From NCBI RefSeq assembly GCF_035784015.1, contig NZ_JALKOW010000002.1: 64,000 bases of DNA, one strand, 5' to 3'. Under the pieces are notes generated by a model that worked only from the letters and a program-made list of their open reading frames with translations, was not told where the DNA came from and did not search any database. Of this stretch, positions 50,047-59,104 are shown one piece after another (within the stretch, counting starts at the first letter, position 1; the number at the start of each line of letters is the position of its first letter). The position numbers and the translations under genes were made by a program. This DNA is from Comamonas sp009360615 (GTDB lineage: Bacteria; Pseudomonadota; Gammaproteobacteria; Burkholderiales; Burkholderiaceae_C).

Positions 50047-51633
50047 TTACTTGAGCTTGTTGCCGCATTCGCCGCAGAACAGGTCATTCAAAGCCACGGG
50101 GGCGCTGCAGGCGGGGCAGCTTGGCGCTGCCTGGTTCTGGCGGGCTTTCTCGGCCGCCTCTGCTTCGGCGCGAACCCGGGCTGCCTCACGCTCGGCGGCC
50201 TGCTGCTCGGCCTGTGCCTTCAGACGCAGGGCCTCGGCTTGCTGACGTGATTGTTCGGCAGCCTGGGCTGCGGCGCGTTCCTCTGCAGCCCTTTGCTGTG
50301 CCGCGCGCTCGGCGGCCTGGGCTTCGGCCCGCTGGCGGCTGGCCTGTTCCTGGGCTTCGGCTGCAGCACGTTCCCGCGCTGCCTGCTCGGCGGCCTCGGT
50401 CTCGGCCTTCAGGCGGGCGGCCTCGCCCTCGCGGCGCACCTGCTCTTGGGCGCGTTCGCGCTCCAGCTGTTCGGCAAACGCCTGTTCGGTGGACGCGGCT
50501 GCGGCGGCAGTCAGGCCTGCGGCGGTCGCAGCGGTGGCGGCATTGCCGTCGGTGTCGGGTGCGGCGGGCCTGGCCGTGGCTTCCTGCAGGCGCTCGCTGG
50601 CCGCCTGTTTGGCACGCTCGGCCGCAGCCCTGGTGCGTTCTGCGGCGGCCATGGTCTGGGCCTTGGCTTCCTCGGCTTTTCTGCGCACATCGCCGATCAG
50701 GCTGTCCAGTGCGCCCTCGGCCTCGGCCGGGTCCACGCTTTCACGGGCCTGCAGATAGATCAGGTTCATGCCCATGATGGCCACCTGGGCCAGCAGGGCT
50801 CCGACCACGCAGTAGAGCACGCCGAGGCCGGCGATGAGGCCGGTGCTGCCGCCACCCATCATGCCCATGGGGCTGAAGCCGCCGCCATAGCCCCGGCCGT
50901 AGCCGCCGCCCATGAACATGCCGGCCATGGAGCTGGCATCTCCGGTAATGCTCATGGCCATTCCGGTCAGCGAAACCGTGGCGGGCACCAGTCCGGCGAA
51001 CAGCATGAAGCAGACCAGTCCCAGAATGACGTAGAGCACGACCTCCATCAGCACCACTTCCACCAGTCGCTTGCGCGCGATGCTCAGCACATTGGCCAGC
51101 GCGGCCTTGACGGACAGGCCGCTCCACAGCGCAGGACCCATCAAGGGGCCGACGACCCAGATCATGGCAATCAGCAAAGCCGCGGCGACCAGCACCAGAA
51201 TCGGGTGGGCCACAAAGGCCAGAATGCCGCCCAGTACCGGAATCTTGCAGATGAAGTAGATGACGGCGGCCAACAGGTAGTAGGCCAGCGTGGCAGCCAG
51301 TACCGCCAGTCCGACCAGCAGGAATTTGGGCAGGCACAGCAGACCGGCCGAAGCCGCTGCCGAGAAGGATCGCACGGGCTCGTTCCTCGCCTTGTCCATG
51401 AGCATGATCCCCACGCCGGAAGAGCCGGCCAGCAGCGCGATCACGGACGCCAGCATGAAGATCAGGTACATGAAAAAGCCTGCCTTGACCAGCATCCAGG
51501 CTGCGCCTGCGATCAGCGCGCCGCAGACCAGCAGCGTCAGAAAGCACAGCAGCAGCGGTCGCCACTGGGTCAGCCCTTCGGCGGCTCGGGCAAGGGTGGC
51601 AAAACGTATTTCTCCCAGGGGTTGCTCTCTCAT
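50047..51633 (-). CDS. Polytopic membrane protein with long coiled coil and C-terminal zinc ribbon
   Basis: I do not recognise a named family. The 528-residue protein has about eight hydrophobic segments between residues 20 and 310, a Gly/Met-rich loop (MFMGGGYGRGYGGGF), then an Ala/Glu/Arg/Gln coiled coil from roughly 320 to 500 resembling TolA or DUF-type linkers, and a C-terminal zinc ribbon with C506, C509, C520 and C523 (CPAC...CGEC). With an even number of helices the ribbon would be cytoplasmic. It is the last gene of a three-gene unit whose first gene encodes another zinc-ribbon protein. ATG 51633 is chosen over an upstream frame extension lacking a start signal. Confidence 0.65.
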   Translation of the reverse strand: MREQPLGEIRFATLARAAEGLTQWRPLLLCFLTLLVCGALIAGAAWMLVKAGFFMYLIFMLASVIALLAGSSGVGIMLMDKARNEPVRSFSAAASAGLLCLPKFLLVGLAVLAATLAYYLLAAVIYFICKIPVLGGILAFVAHPILVLVAAALLIAMIWVVGPLMGPALWSGLSVKAALANVLSIARKRLVEVVLMEVVLYVILGLVCFMLFAGLVPATVSLTGMAMSITGDASSMAGMFMGGGYGRGYGGGFSPMGMMGGGSTGLIAGLGVLYCVVGALLAQVAIMGMNLIYLQARESVDPAEAEGALDSLIGDVRRKAEEAKAQTMAAAERTRAAAERAKQAASERLQEATARPAAPDTDGNAATAATAAGLTAAAAASTEQAFAEQLERERAQEQVRREGEAARLKAETEAAEQAARERAAAEAQEQASRQRAEAQAAERAAQQRAAEERAAAQAAEQSRQQAEALRLKAQAEQQAAEREAARVRAEAEAAEKARQNQAAPSCPACSAPVALNDLFCGECGNKLK

Positions 51634-51698
51634 TTTTCGTCCTGTCTTGTGGTTGAGGCTGGCTGGTCCGGCACGGTGAGCCGCTGGCTGGCCGGGTG

Positions 51699-52358
51699 TC
51701 AAAGCTTGCCGCGTATCTCGCCGGCTTCGATGGTGTAGCGCTCCACACCGGCGGGCAGACCAGTATCGATCTTCTTGATGACAGTCACGGGTTTGCCGCC
51801 CTTGGACTGGGTGGTGCCAGTGGCGGTATTCACACGCCCGGCCCTGACATCCTCGTCGGACTGATCGACCACGATGCTCGACGAGCCGCGGTTGTCGGCC
51901 AGTTCATTGGCCAGTTCCTTGAGCACTGTCATGGCCTGGGTGTATTCCTTGCGACCCTTGGCGGCCAGCGGCATCTCCACGGTCAGAGCGGAGAAGCTGC
52001 GCATCTGGTGTGCCTGTCCCGACTGCCCGTCGGCGATGCTGACGGTCCTGGTCTGTACCGGCCCGGCCACGGCGCGTTGTTTGGCCGGCAGCTTCTGCAT
52101 GGCCTGCACGGCCTGGGCCTGCATGTTCTGCGCCTGCTGGGTTTCCTGATCCAGAGCGGCCTGCAGACGCGCAAAGCGCTCGTTCTGACTGCCAGAGACC
52201 GCAGTGGCCGGACCGCCGCCAGGGCCGCAACCGGGGTCTGCGGAATTCGTGGCGCGGGAGAGCATGCAGCTCAGCGATGAGGAGGCCTCTTGCAGACTGG
52301 CGCAGCCGCCGAGCAGGGTTGCGGCACAGGCGAGCACAGTGAGTTGGAGTTTTTTCAT
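51699..52358 (-). CDS. Lipoprotein of the zinc-ribbon operon
   Basis: The 219-residue precursor has a clear lipoprotein signal (KKLQLTVLACAATLLGGC, cysteine at residue 19). The body has an amphipathic Gln/Ala-rich helix (LQAALDQETQQAQNMQAQAV), a ADNRGSSSIVVDQSDEDVRA segment and a short C-terminal beta-like part. The residue after the cysteine is alanine, so export to the outer membrane is likely. No family is recognised. It begins just beyond the stop of the zinc-ribbon gene (a TTG at 52367 would overlap it) and precedes the polytopic protein gene by 65 bp. Confidence 0.65.
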   Translation of the reverse strand: MKKLQLTVLACAATLLGGCASLQEASSSLSCMLSRATNSADPGCGPGGGPATAVSGSQNERFARLQAALDQETQQAQNMQAQAVQAMQKLPAKQRAVAGPVQTRTVSIADGQSGQAHQMRSFSALTVEMPLAAKGRKEYTQAMTVLKELANELADNRGSSSIVVDQSDEDVRAGRVNTATGTTQSKGGKPVTVIKKIDTGLPAGVERYTIEAGEIRGKL

Positions 52359-52363
52359 GGCTT

Positions 52364-53206
52364 TCAATCCAGCAGGTCATCCAGCGATGGCGCGGTGCTC
52401 TTCTTGACTGGAGGTGTTCTTGCAGGGGCCGGCACGGGCGGTTTGCCGGATGCCGGGGCTGCGGGCAGCTGCGGGCTGGCCGCTTGTGCGGGCGCCGCGC
52501 TGACGGTGTCTGGGCTCACCACCACGGGGGCGACTGCGGTGGAGGGCACAGTGTCGACGCTGCCGGCACTCGGGGCGCTGATAGTGGCACTTTCGGCAGG
52601 CGTTGCCTGCGCGGCCGTATTGCCGCCCAGCGGGCCGACCAGGGCATCGGCCTTGGCCTTGTCCTCGGCTGAAATCGCATCCTTGCCGGCCTGGGTCGCA
52701 CCCGATGCGCTATTGGAGCTACTGCCCGTGCCGGTCAGGCCCTTCATATTGCTGGCCATCATCACACCGCCCGCAATGGCGGCGATCAGCAGTGCCAGCA
52801 CTGCCCATTTGATCCAGGCATTGCTGCCGCGCACCGGCTCCTGAGGAAAGGCCGGCGGAAGGTGGTTGCGCGGCGCAGGGTTGGCTGCAGGCTCGGGCAA
52901 CGGCGGCCTTGGCGCGGGCTGGTCCATGGGCTCGATCAGAGGTGGAGCCAGACTGGCTTCGTCGATGGCCTGCGCAGCGCCCGAAGGCATCTGAGGCGAG
53001 GCCGCCAGCACATCGGCGTCGGCGCGGCTCTCGAAAACCATGCCGCAGCGCGTGCAGAAACGGGCGTCGGGTTTGCAGATGGCCTGGCATTGGCGGCAGG
53101 TTTTTTCAGCAGCAGTGCCTGCCGATTCCGGCGCTTGGCGGGCACCGCAGTTCCTGCAGAACTTGGCATTCGGAGCGAGCGGATTGCCACATTGGGAACA
53201 ATTCAT
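52364..53206 (-). CDS. Double zinc-ribbon, single-pass membrane protein
   Basis: The 280-residue protein starts with two zinc ribbons, C3/C6/C17/C20 and C37/C40/C51/C54, followed by a Pro-rich linker, one membrane helix near residues 131-150 and a Pro/Ala/Ser/Thr-rich tail of about 130 residues that would lie in the periplasm. The zinc ribbons are therefore probably cytoplasmic. No enzymatic motif is visible. It heads a three-gene operon with a lipoprotein and a second zinc-ribbon membrane protein. Function unknown. Confidence 0.7.
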   Translation of the reverse strand: MNCSQCGNPLAPNAKFCRNCGARQAPESAGTAAEKTCRQCQAICKPDARFCTRCGMVFESRADADVLAASPQMPSGAAQAIDEASLAPPLIEPMDQPAPRPPLPEPAANPAPRNHLPPAFPQEPVRGSNAWIKWAVLALLIAAIAGGVMMASNMKGLTGTGSSSNSASGATQAGKDAISAEDKAKADALVGPLGGNTAAQATPAESATISAPSAGSVDTVPSTAVAPVVVSPDTVSAAPAQAASPQLPAAPASGKPPVPAPARTPPVKKSTAPSLDDLLD

Positions 53207-53674
53207 GGTCTGCGATCGATGAACGAGTCCGCGGCAATGGTTTCTGCGCGGGATTGCGGTTTCGGCAATGGCCGGAATATGTTCCGGTTTCTGCGCCGTA
53301 GCCTGAACCGGGACGGACTCTGAAAAATGATTTGTATCTTAGCGGCGCATTGGCTGGGGCCTGAGGGATCGCTTTGTGGGAATGCCTGCATGCGAAGTTT
53401 TGACAGCTTTTTGTCAGGCAAAGACGGGCACGAATCTGATTGCGCTCAATCGAGTCACAGGCACAGTTTGACGGGGTTCGGGTCGCTAAGTGGCTGATTT
53501 GAAAAGAGGGCGATATAAACCCGTATGGAGGGACCCGGTGATTATCACGGCTTGTCTGAATCCGGGAATCTGTTTGATTTTTGCAAATGCATCAAATCGT
53601 TGAGAGTGTGATTCGCGGTAAAAAATCAACGAAATACAGGCCGTGCAGAATCCGGTAGTCAGCAAGGCCTGTGA
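53207..53674. other. Intergenic region before the zinc-ribbon operon
   Basis: These 468 bases are richer in A and T than their surroundings and contain no reading frame I would call a gene; the longest (minus 53203-53421, 72 codons) is low in information and runs into the next gene. GACAGCTTTTTGTC near 53402-53415 can form a small hairpin. The region must hold the promoter of the zinc-ribbon operon. Confidence 0.5.
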
Positions 53675-54853
53675 TCAGTGCTGCGCAACCAGCGTCAGCA
53701 ACTCGATTCGCGGCGCCACGCCAAGGCGTACGGCAAAACCGGCCCACAGGCCTGCGCCGCTGCTGACCAGCAGCTTCATGTTGCCGACGTCATATTCGCC
53801 GCGCACGAAGCCGTTGTTGACGGGGGCCACCAGCCAGCGGTCCATGCCCAGGATCAACCCGCCATGGGTATGGCCCGAGATCTGCAGATTCACGCCCTTG
53901 TCCGCGTTGTCGCGCGCGAACCTGGGCTGGTGTGCCAGCAGGATATGGAATGCTGCACCGGCCTTGCGGGCCTGGGCGGCCACTGCATCCACATCGGGTG
54001 GGACGCCCTCGGCCTGTTCGGGGTTGGCGTTGTGGGGCGAGGTGCGGCCGAACACCGGGTCGCCGATGCCGGACAGGGCCAGCCTGCTGCCCCTGATGTT
54101 CAGCATCTGCGTGCGGTTTTCCAGCAGCTTCAGACCCAGGCGGCGGAACTCGGCCATCCAGGCGTTGTAGCCACTGTAGTACTCGTGGTTGCCCGGCGCC
54201 GCCCAGACACCGTAGCGTGCACTCAGGCCGGCCAGCGGAGCCACATGGGCGCGGCTGGTGGCGACATCGCCGTCCACCATGTCACCGGGCAGCACGATCA
54301 GGTCCGGCGTGGTGGCCAGGGTGCGCTGCACGATGGTCTGCACATAACGTGCATCATTGACCGGGCTGGCATGGATATCGGCCAGCACGGCAATGCGCAA
54401 GCCCTGCAGTGCCTCGGGCAGGTTCCGGACCGCGATCTGCTGCTCATGCACCCTGGGCGGCTGCAGGGCGTTGAAGACGCCGATGGCGCTCAGGCAGCCG
54501 GCGGCCACCACGGCTGCAATGGTCAGCGCAGGAAGGTGCAGCAGCTGCGCCAGGCCGGTACGACCCATGAGCCGGGCGATGAGCCACAGCAGATCGCGCA
54601 GCAGCGCGAACAGCGCCAGCATCAGCAGCGTGGCCAGAATCCAGCCGCCCGGGACCTGCAGCTGCGCCACCACGGCATAGGGCAGGGCGTGGGTCTGCAC
54701 GGCCTTGAGCAGCAGGGCGGGAGCGATGCCCGGCAAGGCCGTGATCAGCACGGCCAGCATGCGGGTCAGACGGGAGGTGCCGTTGAGGCCGGAGACGGGC
54801 CACCAGAGCCACAGAGCCAGGAGCGGGATGACGAGAGCAGCAGTCGAAACCAT
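53675..54853 (-). CDS. Membrane-bound metallophosphoesterase, YkuE/YaeI-like
   Basis: The 392-residue protein has four hydrophobic helices in its first 130 residues and a calcineurin-like phosphoesterase domain with all metal ligands: LADIHASP (near 155), LPGDMVDGD, APGNHEYYSG, LLAHQP and ISGHTHGG. It should cleave phosphate esters, possibly of lipids as in YaeI, at a membrane. ATG 54853 was chosen as the last start before the helices; ATG 54886 adds eleven residues and neither has a ribosome binding site. The frame is open far upstream but that part is antisense to hrpA. The gene is divergent from hrpA. Confidence 0.85.
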   Translation of the reverse strand: MVSTAALVIPLLALWLWWPVSGLNGTSRLTRMLAVLITALPGIAPALLLKAVQTHALPYAVVAQLQVPGGWILATLLMLALFALLRDLLWLIARLMGRTGLAQLLHLPALTIAAVVAAGCLSAIGVFNALQPPRVHEQQIAVRNLPEALQGLRIAVLADIHASPVNDARYVQTIVQRTLATTPDLIVLPGDMVDGDVATSRAHVAPLAGLSARYGVWAAPGNHEYYSGYNAWMAEFRRLGLKLLENRTQMLNIRGSRLALSGIGDPVFGRTSPHNANPEQAEGVPPDVDAVAAQARKAGAAFHILLAHQPRFARDNADKGVNLQISGHTHGGLILGMDRWLVAPVNNGFVRGEYDVGNMKLLVSSGAGLWAGFAVRLGVAPRIELLTLVAQH

Positions 54854-55027
54854 GGGGAGCGGATGAGCCAAGATTGCCGCGAGCATAGCAAGCGTCGCGG
54901 CTCCCGCGATGAACGCGGCCGCAGCGACCGCCGCAGGCGCAGCGCGGGACGGTGAATACCGCGCGGCACGGCTGCTTTTGCCATCACCGCGCAAGAGTGG
55001 CCAAGGACGGGGATAATCCCAGCCCTT

Positions 55028-58000
55028 ATGTCTTTGAAGATCCACTTCCCCGAGTCGCTCCCCGTATCCAGCCGTCGCCAGGAAATCATGGAGGCCATGG
55101 ATCGCCATCAGGTCATCATCGTCTGTGGCGAGACCGGCTCGGGCAAGACCACGCAGCTGCCCAAGATCGCACTGGCGCTGGGCCGGGGCAGGCTCAATGC
55201 CGTCCCCGATGCCAACGGCCAGGTGCGTGGCCATCTGATCGGCCACACCCAGCCGCGCCGCATTGCGGCCAGCTCGGTGGCCAAGCGCATTGCCGAGGAG
55301 CTGAACACGCCACTGGGCGAAGTGGTGGGCTACAAGGTGCGTTTTCAGGACACGTTGCAGAAGAACGCCTCCGTCAAGCTGATGACCGACGGCATCCTGC
55401 TGGCCGAGACTCAGACCGATCCGCTGCTCAAGGCCTATGACACGCTGATCATCGACGAGGCGCACGAGCGCAGCCTGAACATCGACTTTCTGCTGGGCTA
55501 TCTCAAGCAGATCCTGCCCAGGCGCCCCGATCTGAAGGTGGTGGTGACGTCGGCGACCATCGATGCGGACCGCTTTGCCAAGCACTTCGAATCCAGGAGC
55601 GGTCCTGCGCCCGTGATCATGGTCTCGGGTCGTACCTATCCGGTGGAGATGCGCTATCGCCCGTTCGAGGGTGAAAAGGACAAGGATCTGAACGACGCCA
55701 TTGCCGATGGCGTCGATGAGCTCTGGGCCGGCGGCAAGGGCGGCGATATCCTGATCTTCCTGCCCGGCGAGCGCGAGATCCGCGAAGCCGCCGACCATCT
55801 GCGCAAGCATTTGCAGCACTCGCCCACGCTGCGCAGCGCCGAGGTGCTGCCGCTGTTCTCGCGCCTGTCGCAGGCCGAGCAGGACCGTATCTTTGACGGC
55901 CATACGGGCCGGCGCATCGTGCTGGCCACCAATGTGGCCGAAACCTCGCTCACGGTTCCGGGCATTCGCTATGTGATCGACGCCGGTACGGCACGTGTGA
56001 AGCGCTACTCCTTCCGCAGCAAGGTGGAGCAGTTGCTGGTCGAGCCGATCTCGCAGGCCGCGGCCAACCAGCGCGCGGGCCGTTGCGGCCGTGTGGCCAA
56101 CGGCATCTGCATTCGCCTGTATGACGAAGAGAGCTTTGTCAGCCGCGACCGCTTCACCGACCCCGAAATCCTGCGCTCCTCGCTGGCCGGCGTGATCCTG
56201 CGCATGAAGTCGCTGGGCCTGGGCGATGTGGTGCACTTCCCCTTCCTCGAGGCCCCCTCGGGTCGCGCCATCGCCGACGGCTATCAGCTGCTGGCCGAGC
56301 TGGGGGCGGTGGACGATCATGGCCATCTGCTGCCCATGGGCAAGGAGCTGTCGCGCCTGCCGCTGGACCCGCGCGTGGGCCGCATGATTCTGGAAGCGCG
56401 CGAGCGCCGCGCCCTGGCCGAGGTGCTGATCATCGCCTCGGCTCTGAGCGTGCAGGATGTGCGCGACCGGCCCCTGGAGGCGCAGCAGCAGGCCGACCAG
56501 GCCCATGCCAAGTTCGACGACGAGAAAAGCGAATTCAGCGGCTATCTGCGTCTGTGGAAGTGGCTGTCGGATGCGCGCGGCGGCAAGGTCGTTGCCAAGA
56601 GCCGCAAGGAAATGGCGGCCCAGCACGCGCCTGCGGCCAGGCCCAATGCACGCAACCAGGCCTTCCTGCCTGTCAGCCAGCGTGCCAGCGGCGCGCAGGT
56701 CGAAGGCACGATGGAAGAGCGACTGGCGCTGTTCAACCCCGCCGAGCAGGCCGACGAGGCCACGCACAAGATCAGCAACCGCCAGTGGGAGCAGTTGCTG
56801 CGCCAGAACTTCATCAATATCCGCCGCGTGCGCGAATGGCGTGACATCCACTCTCAGCTGCTCACCGTGGTCAAGGAGCAGAAATGGCTGCTCAACAACG
56901 AGGCGGCGGGCTACGAGGCCGTGCACCTGTCGATGCTATCGGGCCTGCTCGGCAATATTGGCTACAAAGCCGAGGAAAGCGAGAGCTATCTGGGCGCGCA
57001 CGGCATCAAGTTCCACCCGCATCCCGGCGCTCACCTGAGCAAGAAGCCCGGTCGCTGGATCGTGGCGGCCGAGCAGGTCGAGACCTCGCGCCTCTACGGC
57101 CGTGGCATTGCGGCCATAGAGCCGCAGTGGCTGGAGGAGGTGGGCGGCCACCTGCTCAAGAAGCAGCTGCTGGATCCGCACTGGAGCAAGAAACAGGCCG
57201 ATGTGGTGGCGCTGGAGCGCGCCACGCTCTATGGCCTGGTGGTCTACAACGGCCGCCGCGTCAGCTATGGCCGCGTCGATCCGCACGAGGCACGCAATCT
57301 TTTCATCCGTCAGGCGCTGGTGGAGGGCGAGTGGGAAACCCAATGGCATTTCCTGCCCGCCAACCTCAAGCTCATGCGCAAGGTGGAGGAGCTGGAGCAC
57401 AAGAGCCGTCGCCAGGATGTACTGGTCGACGACGAGCTGATCTTTGCCTTCTACGATCAGCATTTGCCCAGGGATGTGTACAGCGGCGCGACCTTCGACA
57501 AGTGGTTCCGTGCCGAGAGCCGTAACCAGCCAGAGCTGCTGCGCCTGTCCAGGGACGAGCTGATGCGGCACGAGGCCGCAGGCATCACCACGGACAAATT
57601 CCCCAAGACCGTGAAGCTGGGCGGTGCCGATTGCAGCGCCAGCTATCTGCACAGCCCTGGCGACGCGCGCGACGGCATCACGGTCACCGTGCCGCTGTTC
57701 GTGCTCAACCAGGTGTCGGAGGAGCGTGCCGAGTGGCTGGTGCCGGGCATGCTCAAGGACAAGATCCAGGCGCTGCTGAAAAGCCTGCCTCAGCGCCCGC
57801 GCAGCCGTTTCGTGCCGCTGCCCGAGAGCGCGGCGCGGCTGGCCGAGCTGTTCACGCAGAGCGAGCGCTGGGCCCAGGGCGGACTGATCGATGCCTTGCT
57901 CAAGCAGGTGCGCGACGAGACTTCTCTGGATGTGAAGCGCGGCGACTTCAAGCTGGACATGCTGAGCCCGCATCTGTTCATGAACTTCCGCATCACGGAC

Positions 58001-59074
58001 GAGCATGGCCGCCAGCTGGGCCAGGGCCGCAATCTGGGTGCGCTCAAGGCCGAGTGGGGTGCCAAGGCTCGCGGTGCTTTTCAGGCGCTTGCTTCATTAA
58101 AGGTAGCTGCAGGGGCGGGTGAGCCGGCCAGTTCAGAGAAGAAGGCACCTGTAAGTGAGAAGGGCAAGGCGCAAGACGCCTCCAGAAAAGACATGGCTGC
58201 TGCGGACAGGCCGGCCCAGTCCCATGATGCGCGCTACAAGGACTGGAGCTTTGGCGAGTTGCCCGAACTCATGGAGATCAAGAAGGGCGGCACCACGCTG
58301 ATCGGCTTTCCGGCCCTGATCGACCATGGCGACGCCGTCGGCATCGAGGTCTTCGACGAACCCGAGGCCGCAGCCGCAAAGCACCGTGTGGGCCTGCGCC
58401 GGCTGTTTGCGCTGCAGATCCGCGATGCACTCAAGTATCTGGAAAAGAATATTCCCGATCTGCAGAAGATGGCCGTGGCCTATATGCCGCTGGGGACGCA
58501 GGAAGAGCTGCGCGGCCAGATCATCGACGTGGCCATAGACCGCGCCTTCCTGCAGGAGCCGCTGCCGAGCAACGAGGTCGACTTCAGGCAGCGCGTGCAG
58601 GACGGCCGTGGCCGCCTGACGCTGATTGCCAACGAGGTGGCTCGCATGTCGGCCGTCATCCTTGCCGAGTATGCGGCCGCCGCGCGCAAGATCAAGGACA
58701 CCAAGAACGCGCCAGAGGCCACCAAGGACGCGAGCGAGCAGCTGCAAAAGCTCATGCCCAAAAACTTCATCGCCGTGGCCCCCTGGGCGCAGCTCGGTCA
58801 TTACGCGCGCTACCTCAAGGCCATTACCTCGCGCCTGGACAAGTACCGGGCCGACCCGGCGCGCGATGCCGCCAAGCTCAAGGAGCTGCTGCCGCTGGAG
58901 CAGCGCTACTGGCGGCTGGTGGCCGAGCGCAAGGGGCAGATCGATGCCCGCATGCAGGAGTACCGCTGGATGCTGGAGGAGCTGCGCGTGAGCTTTTTTG
59001 CCCAGGAGCTGCGCACGCCGTATCCGGTCAGCGCCAAGCGGCTGGACAAGGTCTGGGCGCAGCTGCAGCAGTGA
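55028..59074 (+). CDS. hrpA: ATP-dependent DEAH-box RNA helicase HrpA
   Basis: The 1348-residue protein matches HrpA along its length: GETGSGKTTQLPK near residue 34, IIDEAHERS, VVTSATIDADRFAKHF, VAETSLTVPGIRYVIDAG and QRAGRCGRV, followed by the OB-fold region and the long C-terminal DUF3418 part. It unwinds RNA and in E. coli rescues stalled ribosomes. It is slightly longer than the E. coli protein because of a low-complexity linker at about residues 1018-1065 (see findings). A possible hairpin (GCCGGCC/GGCCGGC) lies right after its stop, convergent with a LysR gene. Confidence 0.95.
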   Translation: MSLKIHFPESLPVSSRRQEIMEAMDRHQVIIVCGETGSGKTTQLPKIALALGRGRLNAVPDANGQVRGHLIGHTQPRRIAASSVAKRIAEELNTPLGEVVGYKVRFQDTLQKNASVKLMTDGILLAETQTDPLLKAYDTLIIDEAHERSLNIDFLLGYLKQILPRRPDLKVVVTSATIDADRFAKHFESRSGPAPVIMVSGRTYPVEMRYRPFEGEKDKDLNDAIADGVDELWAGGKGGDILIFLPGEREIREAADHLRKHLQHSPTLRSAEVLPLFSRLSQAEQDRIFDGHTGRRIVLATNVAETSLTVPGIRYVIDAGTARVKRYSFRSKVEQLLVEPISQAAANQRAGRCGRVANGICIRLYDEESFVSRDRFTDPEILRSSLAGVILRMKSLGLGDVVHFPFLEAPSGRAIADGYQLLAELGAVDDHGHLLPMGKELSRLPLDPRVGRMILEARERRALAEVLIIASALSVQDVRDRPLEAQQQADQAHAKFDDEKSEFSGYLRLWKWLSDARGGKVVAKSRKEMAAQHAPAARPNARNQAFLPVSQRASGAQVEGTMEERLALFNPAEQADEATHKISNRQWEQLLRQNFINIRRVREWRDIHSQLLTVVKEQKWLLNNEAAGYEAVHLSMLSGLLGNIGYKAEESESYLGAHGIKFHPHPGAHLSKKPGRWIVAAEQVETSRLYGRGIAAIEPQWLEEVGGHLLKKQLLDPHWSKKQADVVALERATLYGLVVYNGRRVSYGRVDPHEARNLFIRQALVEGEWETQWHFLPANLKLMRKVEELEHKSRRQDVLVDDELIFAFYDQHLPRDVYSGATFDKWFRAESRNQPELLRLSRDELMRHEAAGITTDKFPKTVKLGGADCSASYLHSPGDARDGITVTVPLFVLNQVSEERAEWLVPGMLKDKIQALLKSLPQRPRSRFVPLPESAARLAELFTQSERWAQGGLIDALLKQVRDETSLDVKRGDFKLDMLSPHLFMNFRITDEHGRQLGQGRNLGALKAEWGAKARGAFQALASLKVAAGAGEPASSEKKAPVSEKGKAQDASRKDMAAADRPAQSHDARYKDWSFGELPELMEIKKGGTTLIGFPALIDHGDAVGIEVFDEPEAAAAKHRVGLRRLFALQIRDALKYLEKNIPDLQKMAVAYMPLGTQEELRGQIIDVAIDRAFLQEPLPSNEVDFRQRVQDGRGRLTLIANEVARMSAVILAEYAAAARKIKDTKNAPEATKDASEQLQKLMPKNFIAVAPWAQLGHYARYLKAITSRLDKYRADPARDAAKLKELLPLEQRYWRLVAERKGQIDARMQEYRWMLEELRVSFFAQELRTPYPVSAKRLDKVWAQLQQ

Positions 59075-59104
59075 TGCCGGCCTGACGAGTGCGGCCCTGC
59101 CTGA

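Noticed and set aside
54854..56926. Long minus-strand open frame continuing the metallophosphoesterase upstream
   Set aside because: It is antisense to the conserved hrpA gene and its translation has no domain; it is a by-product of GC-rich codon bias.
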